DNA of 64,000 nt, from the NCBI GenBank assembly GCA_023213395.1, contig CM041465.1, positions 178,691,741-178,755,740 of the forward strand, given 5' to 3'. This DNA is from Cycas panzhihuaensis. Taxonomy: Eukaryota; Cycadophyta. The notes under the pieces were generated by a model. The model saw nothing but the letters and a program-made list of their open reading frames with translations, did not search any database and was not told where the DNA came from. Both the position numbers and the translations under genes were made by a program. Of this stretch, positions 35,819-48,859 are shown in pieces (position 1 is the stretch's first letter; every line of letters begins with the position of its first letter).

Positions 35819-36224
35819 GTCTATCCACCTCTAATAACTCAAGACTGCTACCAACAGTTACTACATGATAAACATGTGCTCATTATAAAATTACTATACC
35901 AACCTTTGATCATAATCTCAATAGTGATCTACTAGAAGCTAGATTAGTAAATTGGAATCATATTTTACCTTAAATCCTATGACTACTACAAAACAATTGA
36001 TCTTTGCTTTAATTCACCTAAATGGGAAAGCACATCATTGATTTTAATGGTAGAGTTAAGAGAATCCAATAACCGAGATATGGTACCTCTTCTCCAATAG
36101 TTTCTTTGACTAATATGATGATACTTAGAATTAATCATTTTTTAGCCAATTAACCAGACTCTATTAGAAAACTTTAGTTAAGTCATATACTAATGAGTTT
36201 TGGTCACTACAAACTAGGCATCTA
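35819..36224 (+). pseudogene. E1 gag, middle part
   Basis: ITIPTFDHNLNSDLLEA aligns with INIPIFDLDLNRDV of E2, and TTGATTTTAATGG aligns with the HHWYKCW block. The piece begins at the right target duplication of E4 and ends at ATCTA, the left target duplication of E5. Stops are frequent. Confidence 0.75.
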
Positions 36225-36621
36225 TGAAGGAAATAGAATGCAAGGAGAACAGGGTAGAACATAAACTAATCTTCAATACATCAATACTTCAATACATTAT
36301 TGTTACATAAATTAAAAACTCATTGTATTCAATCCATTGTGATAGAGAAAGCTTTATAAATTTCTCAATATGGGCGGTGTCTAAAGATACTAGTGTTGCA
36401 TAGCCCTCAATATTTATAATTTTGGAGGAGGAGGGAAACTCCTCAACCTTTGAAATTTAAACTATAATAAAATAATATAAACTTAACTTAAAGTAAACTT
36501 AACTCAAATTAATATTAACTTACCTACACATGTTGAGCACTCACATGTGTAAATTGAAGAAGATGAGGTGTACTCTCCTAGTTGGAAGGTGGGAGTAGAG
36601 TGATGACTATTAACTCCAACA
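36225..36621 (-). repeat. E5 3' LTR
   Basis: 397 bases; on the minus strand it runs TGTTGGAGTTAATAGTC to ..TTTCCTTCA. Confidence 0.95.
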
Positions 36622-36635
36622 TTCTCCCCCTTAAT
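36622..36635 (-). other. E5 polypurine tract
   Basis: The minus strand reads ATTAAGGGGGAGAA directly before the 3' LTR start TGTTGG. Confidence 0.8.
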
Positions 36636-36803
36636 AGTCATCACGAACACTCATATCATCTATTTGAACTTATAAAATTTGTATTTAAAAAAAACTTTCA
36701 AAATCTGTCTCTTAACTTGATCTTTATTAACTTATTTTATCTTTATAGCAACATGTGTCATTTTATCATGAAGTGGGGCAAAAAATCTATAATTGAATGA
36801 AGC

Positions 36804-37361
36804 TTAATTTATACAAAGATGAATAATTATAACTTTGAGTTTATCAACTAAAGCATTAAAAAAACTTTGAACTTGAACTTTATCTTTTAATGACTTTATA
36901 TTATGAACAATTGTCAAATCATCATAAATCTTTGCTATCATATCATAAGATTTATTCTTCCCCTCAAATGGAGGATCAGGTTGTTGTTCAACAAGTTGAT
37001 CATACATTTGATATGAATCTTCATTAGTCTTTTGATTATAATCTATCTGTTATGGTACCTGTCTCACATGCTCAACAAAATCAATATCAAATACATTGAG
37101 GGTATCTCCCCCATAAGTAGAAATTAAAATATCCCAAATGGATTTAGAAGTAGTTAATTCATATACTTTAGAAAATATATTATCATCAATAATGTAAAAT
37201 AATATTCCTAAAACTTTATTGTCCTTTCTAAAATTTTCTTTAATATTAAGATCATATTCATATTGCAAATACTTCAAAAGACCATGTTTAATAAAATAGT
37301 CTTACATAGTCTTATACCATTGTGAAAAATTATGCCCATTGAATATAGGAAATTGTGCCAT
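36804..37361 (-). pseudogene. E5 gag-like gene remnant
   Basis: Starting at ATG 37361 (MAQFPIFNGHNFSQWYKTM), it continues with HGLLKYLQYEYDLNIKENF and ELTTSKSIWDILISTYGGDT, matching the N-terminal part of copia-type UBN2 gag. The rest (YDQLVEQQPDPPFEGKNKSY, LKDKVQVQSFFNALVDKLK) does not look like the usual gag C-terminus and I do not recognise it; it may be a fusion or a diverged segment. Two stops lie inside the span. It sits close to the 3' LTR rather than the 5' LTR, with no pol after it. Confidence 0.6.
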
Positions 37362-38984
37362 TTTATCAAGAAAATTTTTAGTACATAAAATGTATGCTTT
37401 TACCAAATCAAGAAGTCAATAAATGAATAAACATATATAATTTTAAATAACCTTTTTGAAAGAGATGTAATGCCCTTTAGAAAGTAAATGTAAATAAGGA
37501 AATAATCTTTTAAATAATGATAAAATAAAAAATATCTTTCAATAAGTGTATATCCTTTGAATAAATGATAAACTTATGAGATATAATTTGAGATAAAACT
37601 TGAAAAATAATAAATATAAGAGTAAATTTGAATGTAATAAATATCCTAAGCAAATATGAAATGAACTTTGATGATAAAAAGAATAATCCTTAATCTTTTG
37701 ATTCTTCAAATGAATAAATGTAAACTCTCAATGCAATAAATCCTAAACCTTGATGATAATATATAATGCTAAACTAAAATATATATGTGTATTTCCACTT
37801 TGAAATATAAAGAATATGAAGAAATTTTTGAACAAAAAGTATTGTACTTCTTAAAAGAAAGATTTAAAGGACAACCTCAAGTTGAATAGCTTCAAAAGTA
37901 TACTAAATGATGTCATAATAAAATGAAACTTGACTAGTATTAAGATTAATGAAATATGTTTTTAATGGAATTAACCCTTTTGAAAACGGGTTCCTACAAG
38001 TCAAAATTTGATGATTTAAAGGTATATGCCTTGTTTTAAGGCTAAACAGGAGCAAGGAGATCAAAATAGCATAAAAATATTAATAAAATAATTATAGAAC
38101 ACTGTAAAATAGTCACACAAGGTTTAGAAAGCTACTTAATATATTTTCAACTAAAAATTTTTGAGAAATATATATAAAAAATGTGTAAAAATGGTAGATT
38201 TAAGGTAATTAATTACCTATAATTTAATCGATTTGAAAATAAATAAAAACATATTAAAATATATAAAAAACTATGTTAGATCGAAGAGGGGTGAGTCAAC
38301 TTCCTAACAAAACTAATGAAACTAAATTATAATACAAAATAGAGAAGTTATAATAAAAATGGTAGTAGGTACTTTTATGTAAAAAAGTTTAAAAAATGCT
38401 AAAAACTACTAAAGTGCCACATTCGGTGATTAAAATAATGATCAAAATAAATACTAAAAATTAAAATAAATAGTTGTTAATGAAGTTTGTTAAAGTAGAT
38501 TACTGTAGAATATATCTAGGCAGAAAATAGTCACCCGATAATAAAATATAATCTGTTAGAAAGATGATTTTATAAAAAAGTTTAAAAATACTAAAAAAAA
38601 GAAATGTCTAACTTTAAATCAACTGAAATGGGGTCAAATCAGGTCCAAATAGGTCATATGATTAGTCAAAATTAATCTAAAGAAAAATTTTGACGTAATG
38701 AAACTAGTTTCGTCAGAGACTGATGACTCGGTGAAGAGTTATGGTAAAAACTAAATGCTAGTAACCCTATGCAAAGTATAAAATAAAAAAAAGAAAAAGA
38801 AAAAAGTTCATAAAGGTGATGAGCCCCTTTTAAAGATAAGTCCTGGTTGTGTGGGATGAAATGTGACTGGGGGCTGAGAGTATAAGGGGGCTAACACCTA
38901 TTAAACCCTAGAATTGAAATCTTATTCAATTTACTTTAATTTTTTTAAACTTCAAAAATAAATAATTAAAAAGTATTCAAATTT

Positions 38985-39429
38985 CAATGGGCGGGCGTCG
39001 TGAATGCACCCGCCACTGCGCTTGCCTACCACACCATGCACACGATTGTCTGCCTTGCACGAGAAATTGATTAGCAAATGTTGGGACATTGTACAAGGAG
39101 CTGAGGATGAACTGAGGTAAGATGCCGAGTTTAAAGATCTGGCTTTAGAACCAATCTAATACAGATAGAACTAGAGGAACCAAAGGTAAATAATGTGCAG
39201 GAAATGGAAGATCTGCAGAGATACCAATTGGTTGGCCTTGTCATTATGTTCCACCTCAAGAGAAGATGCACACAGAGCTGCCGGAGATACTTACATTGGA
39301 GTTGAAGCTCACTGTAGGTTTGAAGAAGGTAACACTCAAGCATAAACAAAAAATTTGTGAGGATCTCAACCAGTTGGTCCAAGATAGTGCATCTATACAA
39401 TACTCAAGATTGGAGGAACTAAAAGATTG
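38985..39429 (+). other. GC-richer segment in E5, possible captured host-gene piece
   Basis: The segment stands out from the AT-rich interior by composition and codon-like texture and runs opposite to E5 gag. On the plus strand, KLISKCWDIVQGAEDELR ends at GAG/GTAAGA, a good splice donor, and about 140 bases later an open frame from ATG 39263 reads [20 protein letters not shown] with a helical, charged tail to a stop near 39429. The intervening stretch also has an open frame containing QEMEDLQRYQLVGLVIMF. I do not recognise a protein family. Gene-fragment capture by a non-autonomous retrotransposon is the inference. Confidence 0.35.
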
Positions 39430-39432
39430 AAG

Positions 39433-40248
<816 letters not shown>

Positions 40249-40952
40249 TATGTTTCAAATATAACAGATCTTTGGTATATGATGTTGAGGACTTTTTAAC
40301 AGAATAGATGATTGTGCTTATGCACTTATCTTTTTCTTCATAAAACTTTCTTCATATAACTATAAGCAATAGATGCATTAACTCAAAAAAATACATCAAT
40401 GAAACCATATCTTTTAAATATATTGATAAAAGTATATCAAATAAAGAAAATGCATGTATATGTATCTAAAATATTTTTAAATATATTGCAGATATATCAT
40501 AAAAGTGTATTTAAATCTGAAAAAAAGTATGAAGAACCTGGTAAACATAGTTGTGGATGACTTGCATAAATGAGATCTACTATATATGCTTCTCCAAAAG
40601 ACTAAATATGCCCCAAAAATTACAGATTTGTAAAAAAATCTTAAAAAAGTAGTCAAATATATGTTAAAAAATATAGATCTAAAATAAAATATAGTAGATT
40701 TAAACTAAATATTACAGATCTGCAACAAATATACCAAAAAATATTGAAATAATTGCTGGAATAAGCAGATCTGAACCAAATATAGTAGAAAATGGTAAAA
40801 CGCTTAGTAAAATACGTAGATCTGAAAAAATATGTAATAGATCTGAGAAAACTATAATAGATCTAAAGTAAAATATGCCAGATCTGAGAAATATATGGCA
40901 GATCTTGAAGTAAACTTTAAAAAAATGCAACTTGTTGTTGATCTCCTTCACA

Positions 40953-41445
40953 GATCTGAGAAAATATTAGATAAATAGATACAAATATTCTTAAAAATAG
41001 TCAAATATATGATAAGATGTGCAGATATGAAAAAATATAATTCTGATTTGAAGAAAACTTTGAAAAAATATAGCTTGTAGCAGAAATCCTGCATAGATCT
41101 AGAAAAATATTAGATAAGTAGACAAAATATGCCTAAAAAATGATGAAATATATGATAAAATATATAAATCTAAAGAAATATAGCTCAAATATGAGAAAAA
41201 ACTTGAGTAAATATTACATGCAGCTATAATCCTTTACAAATCTGAAAAATATTTGATAAAGAGATAGAAATCTGCTTGAAATAGTCAAATATATAATAAA
41301 ATCTATAGATTTGAAAAAATATAGCTCAAATCTAAAAAAAACTTAAATAAATATAGCTTGCTACTGAAATGCTATATAGATCTAGAAAAATATTAGATAA
41401 AGAGATAAAATATCCCAAATATTTGATAAAATATATAACTTGTTG
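40953..41445. repeat. 142-bp tandem repeats in the E5 leader
   Basis: Units starting GATCTGAG or GATCTAGA occur at 40953, 41096, 41239 (as AATCTG) and 41379, spaced 143, 143 and 140 bases, the last incomplete. Each has GATAAATAGATA, then TCAAATATATGATAA, then a TAGCTTGTAGCAGAAATCC-like end. A partial older unit precedes 40953. AGATCT-containing variants continue leftward to about 40490. Direct repeats in leaders occur in several plant LTR elements; function unknown. Confidence 0.8.
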
Positions 41446-41748
41446 ATAAAAAACTCTTGTAGAGTGATAAAACATGATATTTGTTATTTTTCAGCTATGC
41501 ACCTACATAAATCTGAAGAAATCTGAAATATCTTTGTTATAGCACAAATATAACTCAAGAATAAGTAAGTCTTGATGAAAAATATATGAAACTGGTGAAA
41601 AACTTACGCAGAAAATGAATGTAACTAATATTGATTGCTTGTAAGTAGATCTGCCTCAAAATCTTCTTGCTTCTTTGAAAAAACTTCAACAATAGATCAT
41701 AAACCTACTCTGATACTAGATGATGGAAAAATAATGTAGCCCCAAGTA

Positions 41749-41760
41749 GCTTTGATACTA
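41749..41760 (-). other. E5 primer-binding site
   Basis: The minus strand reads TAGTATCAAAGC, two bases inside the 5' LTR, two transitions from the initiator tRNA(Met) complement. A second copy of the site and LTR edge (minus strand AGTATCAGAG) lies about 45 bases farther inside, near 41708-41717, apparently from a local duplication. Confidence 0.75.
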
Positions 41761-41762
41761 GA

Positions 41763-42159
41763 TGAAGGAAATAGAATGTAAGGAGAACATGGAAGAACAT
41801 AAACTAATCTTCAATATATCAATACTTCAATACATTGCTGTTACATAAACTGAAAACTCATTGTATTCAATCCATTATGATAGAGAAAGCTTTACAAATT
41901 TCCCAATATGGGCAGTGTCTAAAGACACCAGGGTTGCACACCCCTCAATATTTATAATTTTGGGGGAGGAGGAAAACTCCTCAACCCCTGAAATTTAATT
42001 TATTATAAAATAATACAAACTTAACTTAAAGTAAACTTAACTCAAATTAATATTAACTTACCTACATATGTTGAGCATCCACATATATAAATTGAAGAAG
42101 ATAAGGTGTGCTCCCCTAGTTGGAAGGCGGGATTGGAGTGATGACTATTAACTCCAACA
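41763..42159 (-). repeat. E5 5' LTR
   Basis: 397 bases, gaplessly alignable with the left LTR. Confidence 0.95.
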
Positions 42160-43330
42160 ATCTCAGCCACTAAAAGTTTACATCCTCATTGATATCTACA
42201 CTTCTAGTCCCAAGGAGCATATTCAAATGTGCTTAAAAATTAATATCTTATTTTTGTTAAAAAATGCCATATCCAAAGCTATGACAGTTGAAGCGAAATT
42301 TATAGTAGAATGCTCAACTACTTTTAGGAGAGACTCTTCTTAGTACCAATGACCCCATCAACTTGACCAGTAGTATCCACACCCCTGATCAAATAAACAC
42401 CAATGATCGATACCAGATGCCCTTACAAGTTTAGTTCATGTCCCATTGATAGAAGCAAATTATCATTTAAAGGTTAGCCTCTATCTTAAATGCTAAAAAA
42501 AAAGGGTTCCTAGACACATAAAAGCTATGTAAACTAAGGCATATGATCTTCACTATAAACCCACATATTAGTAAGGATTATAAAGTTGAAATGACACTCA
42601 AACGTAGTGAAGTCCCTTAAGACCCCCTTTTACCAATTTCTTAACTAGATGCATCCCTATCAATAGTTTCTTCCTCATCTTGCCCTAAACCACTCCATGT
42701 CAAAGGCACCTTATGGAAGTCATCGATGTTAATATTGATTGATGGTGATGTGTTATTTAATTTTATAAACATATCTTTGGCTTGGTAATTAAACTTATGT
42801 ATTGCCTTGAAAATAAGGTTCACCTGCTCCTTACTAGACCATTAAAACTTACACTATGTAGGTACCATAAAAAATCCCCATCTTTAAATTAGTATATATA
42901 GACTTACATATGATATCTTTACCTTATATATAGGAGGATTGGATACCATCCTCAGAGTCCAATGGCTTTAAACATTAGGCATATACCTAATTAATTCCCC
43001 TACGAACCCATTTCTTGTATTTAAGGATTACATAGGCCAAACATATAAATTATATGGGATCTAGTCACCACCTAACCGACTAGTATCCCTTAATCAAATA
43101 TGTAAGATTTTAAATAATAATGTTGGGTACATCATCTATATTAATAATATTCAACATTCTACAAATATCCATCCTCTTATACAATCTCTTCTTAATAAAT
43201 ATCAATCAGTATTCATACCCCTTCCAACCATTATCCTACTTGGCTGTCAATTTTATCATACAAACAAACTCAAAATATCACACAACCCTATTAGCCTTCA
43301 ACCTTATAGGAATTCATATTTTTAAAAGAA
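42160..43330 (+). pseudogene. E1 gag last part and protease region
   Basis: The sequence resumes with ATCTCAGCCACTAAAAG; the block coding TVEAKFIVE (about 42285) matches VIEAKFVVE of the E3 gag. The acidic linker and protease that should follow are too decayed for a confident active-site call. Confidence 0.65.
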
Positions 43331-46062
43331 TGTAGTTGAAATGATAACAAATGAACTAATAGATATAGGCATCATTTGACCCAGTAAAATCCTATATGCT
43401 ACCTCCATTGTCCTAGTAAGAAAAAAAGACAGATCCTTTTAAGTTTGCATTGATTACCAAGAACTTAATAAAATCATAATAAAAAATAAATTTTCTACCC
43501 CTCAAATCAACAATATTCTTATTGAAATATATGGGAAACAATATTCTCCAAATTAGTTTAACTATTATCAAATCCCTATCAGCCTCGAGGACCACCCCAA
43601 GATTGCTTTCTGAATGTATCATGAGTACTTCGAATTCTAGGTGATGTCTTTTGGCCTTTGTAACGTGCCAATAACTTTCCAAGCATTAATCAATACAATC
43701 TCCAACTCTTACCTCCACAAATTTATAATTTTTTTTTTTTATGACATACTTGTCTATAGTTAGAACTTAGATAATCACTTATAACATCTCTAGCCAGTCT
43801 TATAAATCCTTGCCCAATACAAACTACATGCTAAATTACATAAATATAAATTTAGAAACACTGAACTACAATACCTTGGATATATTATTTTAGTAAAAGG
43901 AGTCCAAGATAATATTGACAAAAATTTCATCATTACCACATGGCCTATACCCAAAACCCTTATGTAGTTACAAGCTTTTGTAGGACTCATAGATTTTTAT
44001 AAATGACATAGCCTATGGCCAAAACCCTTATGCAGTTATGAGATTTTATAGGACTCATATTTTTATAGATGATTTATTTGTAATTATGCCTTATTGGCAT
44101 CCCCACTCATAAATTTACTTTGTAAAGAGGCATTGTAGTAGTCACCAAAGATAAAGCAAGCCTTTAATAATCTTAAAATCATTATAACCTCCACCCTTAT
44201 TTTCATAATGCTTGACTTTTCCCAACGCTTCCAATTAGAATGTGATGCTTTAAGATATATCATAGGTGTTATCCTCATATAAAATTTTCACCCAATAGCT
44301 TTTGAAATCCATAAACTTAAAGAGAATAAATGTCATCTTTTAATTTACCAAAAATAAATGCAAGTTATTCTATATGTTATCAATAAGTGGTGATAATACC
44401 TTTTGGGGTCTTGATTCACCATCCTCACAAAACACCATAACCTACATTACCTCTTAAATTAATCAATCCTATCAAAAGAACAAGTTAAATGGATTGACCA
44501 TCTATAAGTTTTTGACTTCTCTATTAAATATAGAAAAGATAAAGAGAACATGGTTGCTGGTGCCCTTTTCCACATTTTGTTAGAGCTCCCCAATGATAAC
44601 CCTAGTATTTATGCCATCTCTAATCCTGAGCCATTATGGTTAGTAGATTTGGCAATAGAGAATCTCTCCCATACAAAATTTGATAAATGGGCATCCAAAG
44701 TTCACACCCACAAAGATTGTTCCTCCTATAATTCTCAACTTTTATATTGAATTAAATATTTTATTCACCCTACCTCCTTATTCATTCCCTAAATATTGAC
44801 CGAATACCACTCCATCCCTCTTGGCAGTCACTCTAGCTTTATCAAAATGTATAAATGGATTTAATCTAACTTCTTTTAGCCTAATATGAAATCTATCATC
44901 CTCTAATTTCTTTTTAAATTCAATACTTACTAGAGGCATAAGGTTGATATAAAAGCTCAACCTACACTCCTCTAACCTTTGAATATAACTCAAGATGAAT
45001 GGTAGGATATTACTATGGATTTCATCGTTAGGTTACCATTTTCCTCTAGGTTTGATTTAATATGGGTCATCATTAATAGACTCACTAAGTACATATATTT
45101 CTTACCTATTCAAACTTTATATAAAGCTTTTCACCTGGTTAATCTTTATATCTATTTGATTTTTTGTCTCCACGGCTTCCTATCATTAATAGTTTGTGAT
45201 CAAGACCTAAAATTTATAAGAACATTTTGGCAAGAACTCTTTCAGGTATTAGGAACTTCATTTAACATGAGCTTAGCTTACCATCCACAAACTCATGACC
45301 AGTTTGAAGTTCTAAACAAGACATTAGAAACATATTTATAATGCTTTATGTTAGAACATAAGTATAAATAGACTATATAGTTAGCTCTTACAAAATACTG
45401 GTACAACTCTTCACACCACTTAGTAATTGACATGTCACCCTTCATGGACCTTTTATCAATACCCACCTCTATCTCACCACACTCTTTCCATTAATTTCTA
45501 TAATGCCATAGTCAAATAACAACTCTAATACATGGATGGGATCCTACATACACTTAAGCAAAACCTTGTAGCAGCACAAAATTATATGAAATAACTTGTT
45601 GATCACTGTCATTTTGATCAATCGTTTGACATGGGTGATTTCCTATTCCTTTGAATTTAACTGTATAATCAATAATCCTTTAAATATTATAAAAACCAAA
45701 AGTTAATCTCCCACTATTATGACACTTATAAGGTCCTTCAATGAATTAGTGAAATTGCATATGTACTCGAACTTCCTCCTTATATAAAAATCCACAACGT
45801 ATTCTATGTCTCATGCCTTAAGAAGACCCTAGGAAAAATCATAGTACTTAATCTACCTTAATAATTTTGGATGAAGAATAACACTTTACTATCTTGATTG
45901 TCTTCTTACTAATTGTCAATGTCACCTTTAGAATAGAACCATTTCTGAGTACTTGGTATAATGGGCCAATTATTCACTAGATGAAGCTATTTAGGAATAT
46001 GCCAAATTTATTAAGTGACATCTCTATTTTCTTCTTGATTTCGATGACTCACCATCTTAAGG
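43331..46062 (+). pseudogene. E1 pol: RT, RNase H, integrase, chromodomain
   Basis: RT pieces: SIVLVRKKDRSF, VCIDYQELNKIIIKNKFSTP, YYQIPISLEDHPKIAF and MSFGLCNVPITFQALIN. The polymerase motif reads FFFYDILVYS in frame, so the first catalytic Asp is Tyr. RNase H runs about 44150-44590. The integrase core (45015-45341) is well kept: MDFIVRLPFSSRFDLIWVI, HGFLSLIVCDQDLKFIRTF and SLAYHPQTHDQFEVLNKTLE. A chromodomain remnant near 45935-46050 contains ISEYLV, WANYSLDEA and FIK. A 68-bp tandem duplication lies at 43944-44078. Stops are frequent except in the integrase core. Confidence 0.85.
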
Positions 46063-46155
46063 GAGGGGACCTATTACATGACAACTTAACACTAGGTAGA
46101 AATGGTTAAGCTAATACTTTGCTAAGGAGACTTGGTTGGTTAGTGTTTCTTAACT
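46055..46155 (+). repeat. E1 polypurine tract and truncated 3' LTR
   Basis: AAGGGAGGGGACC leads into TATTACATGACAACTTAACA, which aligns with the first 85 bases of the 5' LTR at 13925 (ending GGTTGGTTAGTGTT). Similarity then stops abruptly near 46155, suggesting truncation or a further insertion. Confidence 0.7.
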
Positions 46156-48800
46156 ACTAGAAATGACATGGATACCATAATAAATAAGTGAAGGTATATT
46201 TCATATCTTTACATATTTCATTACTTTCTCATATCATGATCTTAGAGTATGGACATGTGTTTCACTTTCTTGATTGTTGACTTGGTGAGCCATATTATAT
46301 ACATTTAATCAATGATGAGTATAACTCTAGTCGTTCGCTGTCAGTCCACCCATTAGGCTCCCTAAGTTGGAACAAATGTTTTAGTACCTTTGTAAGTTCT
46401 TGTAGATCCTTTTTTGGTTTATTTTGAGTCTTGCTTTTATAATTATCTTCTTTATTTTGAACTTATTCTCACTTAGACTTCATCATCTATATACTTGTGG
46501 ACTAATTTCATGCATATATCTCTAAACAACCTTGGTTTCTACCACATCACTTTATTTTTTGCCTATAGCTGTGGTACTACAAAGTTTATTGTGCTACTAC
46601 AAATAATTTTATAGCACTGTAAATAAACTTCATAGTACAACTATTACCTACCCAATTTTGGACCTATTAATGACAATCAACTTATCAAGTACTTTTTGCC
46701 ATTCCTAGGTTGTGCCCATTGATTTGAGATCAATACACGTCAAGTTTTGGTGGCCCAAGAGGCTAAGTCATACTAAAAGCTCCTCTTCCCACATGGTTTT
46801 GATCTAAATCCATGGATAAGATACATGGATTTAGTTCCCTTGTCTTCACCCATATTATGGGCTAAAAACCACTCTTCTCAACCTCACCCTTAGCTATATA
46901 TCCTCCCATTTTTATATTAGAAATGGGAGGTCATGTTGTCTTATGAAGGTATTGCTATCATGCTACCAAATTTTCAAGAGGAATAGGTTGCCACTTGATC
47001 TACCTTATTTTCTTTTTCTTGCTTACTGGGAGGTTCACATTTCAACATCATTGGAATGCCCTCAAGTAGAGTAATTTTAGCTATTGACATCCTCTAGCTT
47101 ATTGGGATGAGGTAATCATTCCACAACCTTATTGGTTAGTGTATTTCCATTACTTTCATATTTGTTTTGCTTGCTTACTTGATAGGTTAAGTATAACTTA
47201 GTCCTATCTTGCTTCTTATATATTTTCTTTTGTCCCTTATTGTCTTTAGGCCCATAGGATTAGAAGAACTTATAAGGAGAAATTAGCATCCAAGTATAAC
47301 TTGAAGTGCTAGTGATATTTATGGGACATATAACCATTTTTGAAGCTTCTGTCTTCTCTCACTTACCAGGTTTGCTTGCATATTTTGATTAGTTATTTAT
47401 TATTATTTTTAAATGCAATGTTGGAGATTGCTAGCCATTATCCTTGTAGGTGTAGCTCTCATCTTTATTGCAAGTGTCAAAGGATTAAGAAGCCACTTCA
47501 CTATCAACCTATACTTGAGCTTAATCACCATATCATCTCATCAAGCTAAGAGCACATACCTACAACTAAAATAGCTAACTCTAATATACTCTATGTTTAT
47601 TTTTACATTTTTTTGTTTTTATCATAAATTTTTTTTCATTATAAGATAGTTTAACAAGCAAAAATATTGCTAGATTTTGCTTAAAAATCCTATATATTCA
47701 AATTGTTTTTGTTTGAGTCATGTCCTAAGCCTACCTTTGACATGCTAAGGGAGATAAAGGTTAAATAAGCATGCCACGTCAATCCCAGGTATGCTCCTCC
47801 TTATTCTCTCTTAGTTATTCTTTTCTTTTAAGCAAGAAAAAAAAAGGAATTTAAACTATGAAGGAAAGGAATAAAAGGAGCTATATTGGGGTTTCTTTTA
47901 CCTTAAGTCCCCCCCCTTGTCTCTTTCAAAGGAAAGAAAATTGAAAAAATAAAACAAAAGTTAAAAAGGGTTACTTTCCTTTTATTAGGCTTTCTTCCTT
48001 TCTTTCCTCAAAAAAAAGAAAAAAAGAAGAAAAGAAATTTGTTTTCCTTTTAGTTATCTCATTCTTCCTTCCCCAAAAGATAAAAAGACAAAGAAAAAAG
48101 GGAAAATAGTTTAAATCTTTAAAAAGAAAAGTAATTCTTATTTTCTTTTCTTGTATGTTACATTACATTATTGTACATCATATTAGATTTTGAGTGTTAA
48201 ATTTAAAATCCTAAGCAAAGGAGAGGATTGCATAGTTGTAAGTCCTTAAAATCATGAGACTAGATTGTGTCACTAACTAGGGTAATTTTCTTGTTTACAT
48301 TAAAATAAGAGAGAATATAGATACATTTAGCTGTGTATGTTCCTTGTAGCTTACCATAGGTTTGCTTCTATTCTTAGACCCATATTACATATACACACAC
48401 TTGCACGTGTTGTCTAAGTTAGGCTGCCCTTTAACAATGTAGAAACATAATCAAGTCTCACACCCATGTCCAAGTGGCATATGGATACCTCAAATGTAGC
48501 ATTAGTTCACACCACATCCCTCACGAATACATTTCCATATCCTAGGTCCCTCATTGTTAGGTTTATTGTGTGCCTTACCTTATTTCTATGCATTCATTGA
48601 TGACCATACTAGGGACTTGCTAGTTGGAAGTTAGCTTAGCACCCAGAGGCTCTTCCCTTTCTTCTCTATTTACTTTTACTTTCTTTAGGGTGTTTTTCTT
48701 AATCTAGAGTATATAAGGATCCTTTGTATATATCCCCTCATCTGTATGAAATTTGTCATGCCTTGAATGTAATGGTTCTCTTATCGCTTATATGGCCTCC
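46156..48800. other. Unassigned region, possibly the start of E6
   Basis: No coding similarity on either strand. ACACGTCAAGTTTTGGTGGC near 46735-46755 resembles the junction of a 5' LTR end and primer site in Tat/Athila elements, so this stretch may hold the E6 5' LTR and leader. However, it does not resemble the E6 3' LTR start at 55990, so I leave it open. It also contains the alternating purine/pyrimidine tract described separately. Confidence 0.35.
47805..48165. repeat. Alternating polypurine/polypyrimidine blocks
   Basis: Four or so successive blocks of 60-90 bases each switch from C/T-rich to A/G-rich (for example TTCCTTTCTTTCCTC followed by AAAAAAAAGAAAAAAAG). The blocks look like diverged tandem copies. 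Such homopurine-homopyrimidine DNA can adopt triplex forms. Confidence 0.6.
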
Positions 48801-48859
48801 CATCTGACTTTGAGCCTTAATACACACTTATTCTTTAAAGTGGCCAAGAGCCACCAATA

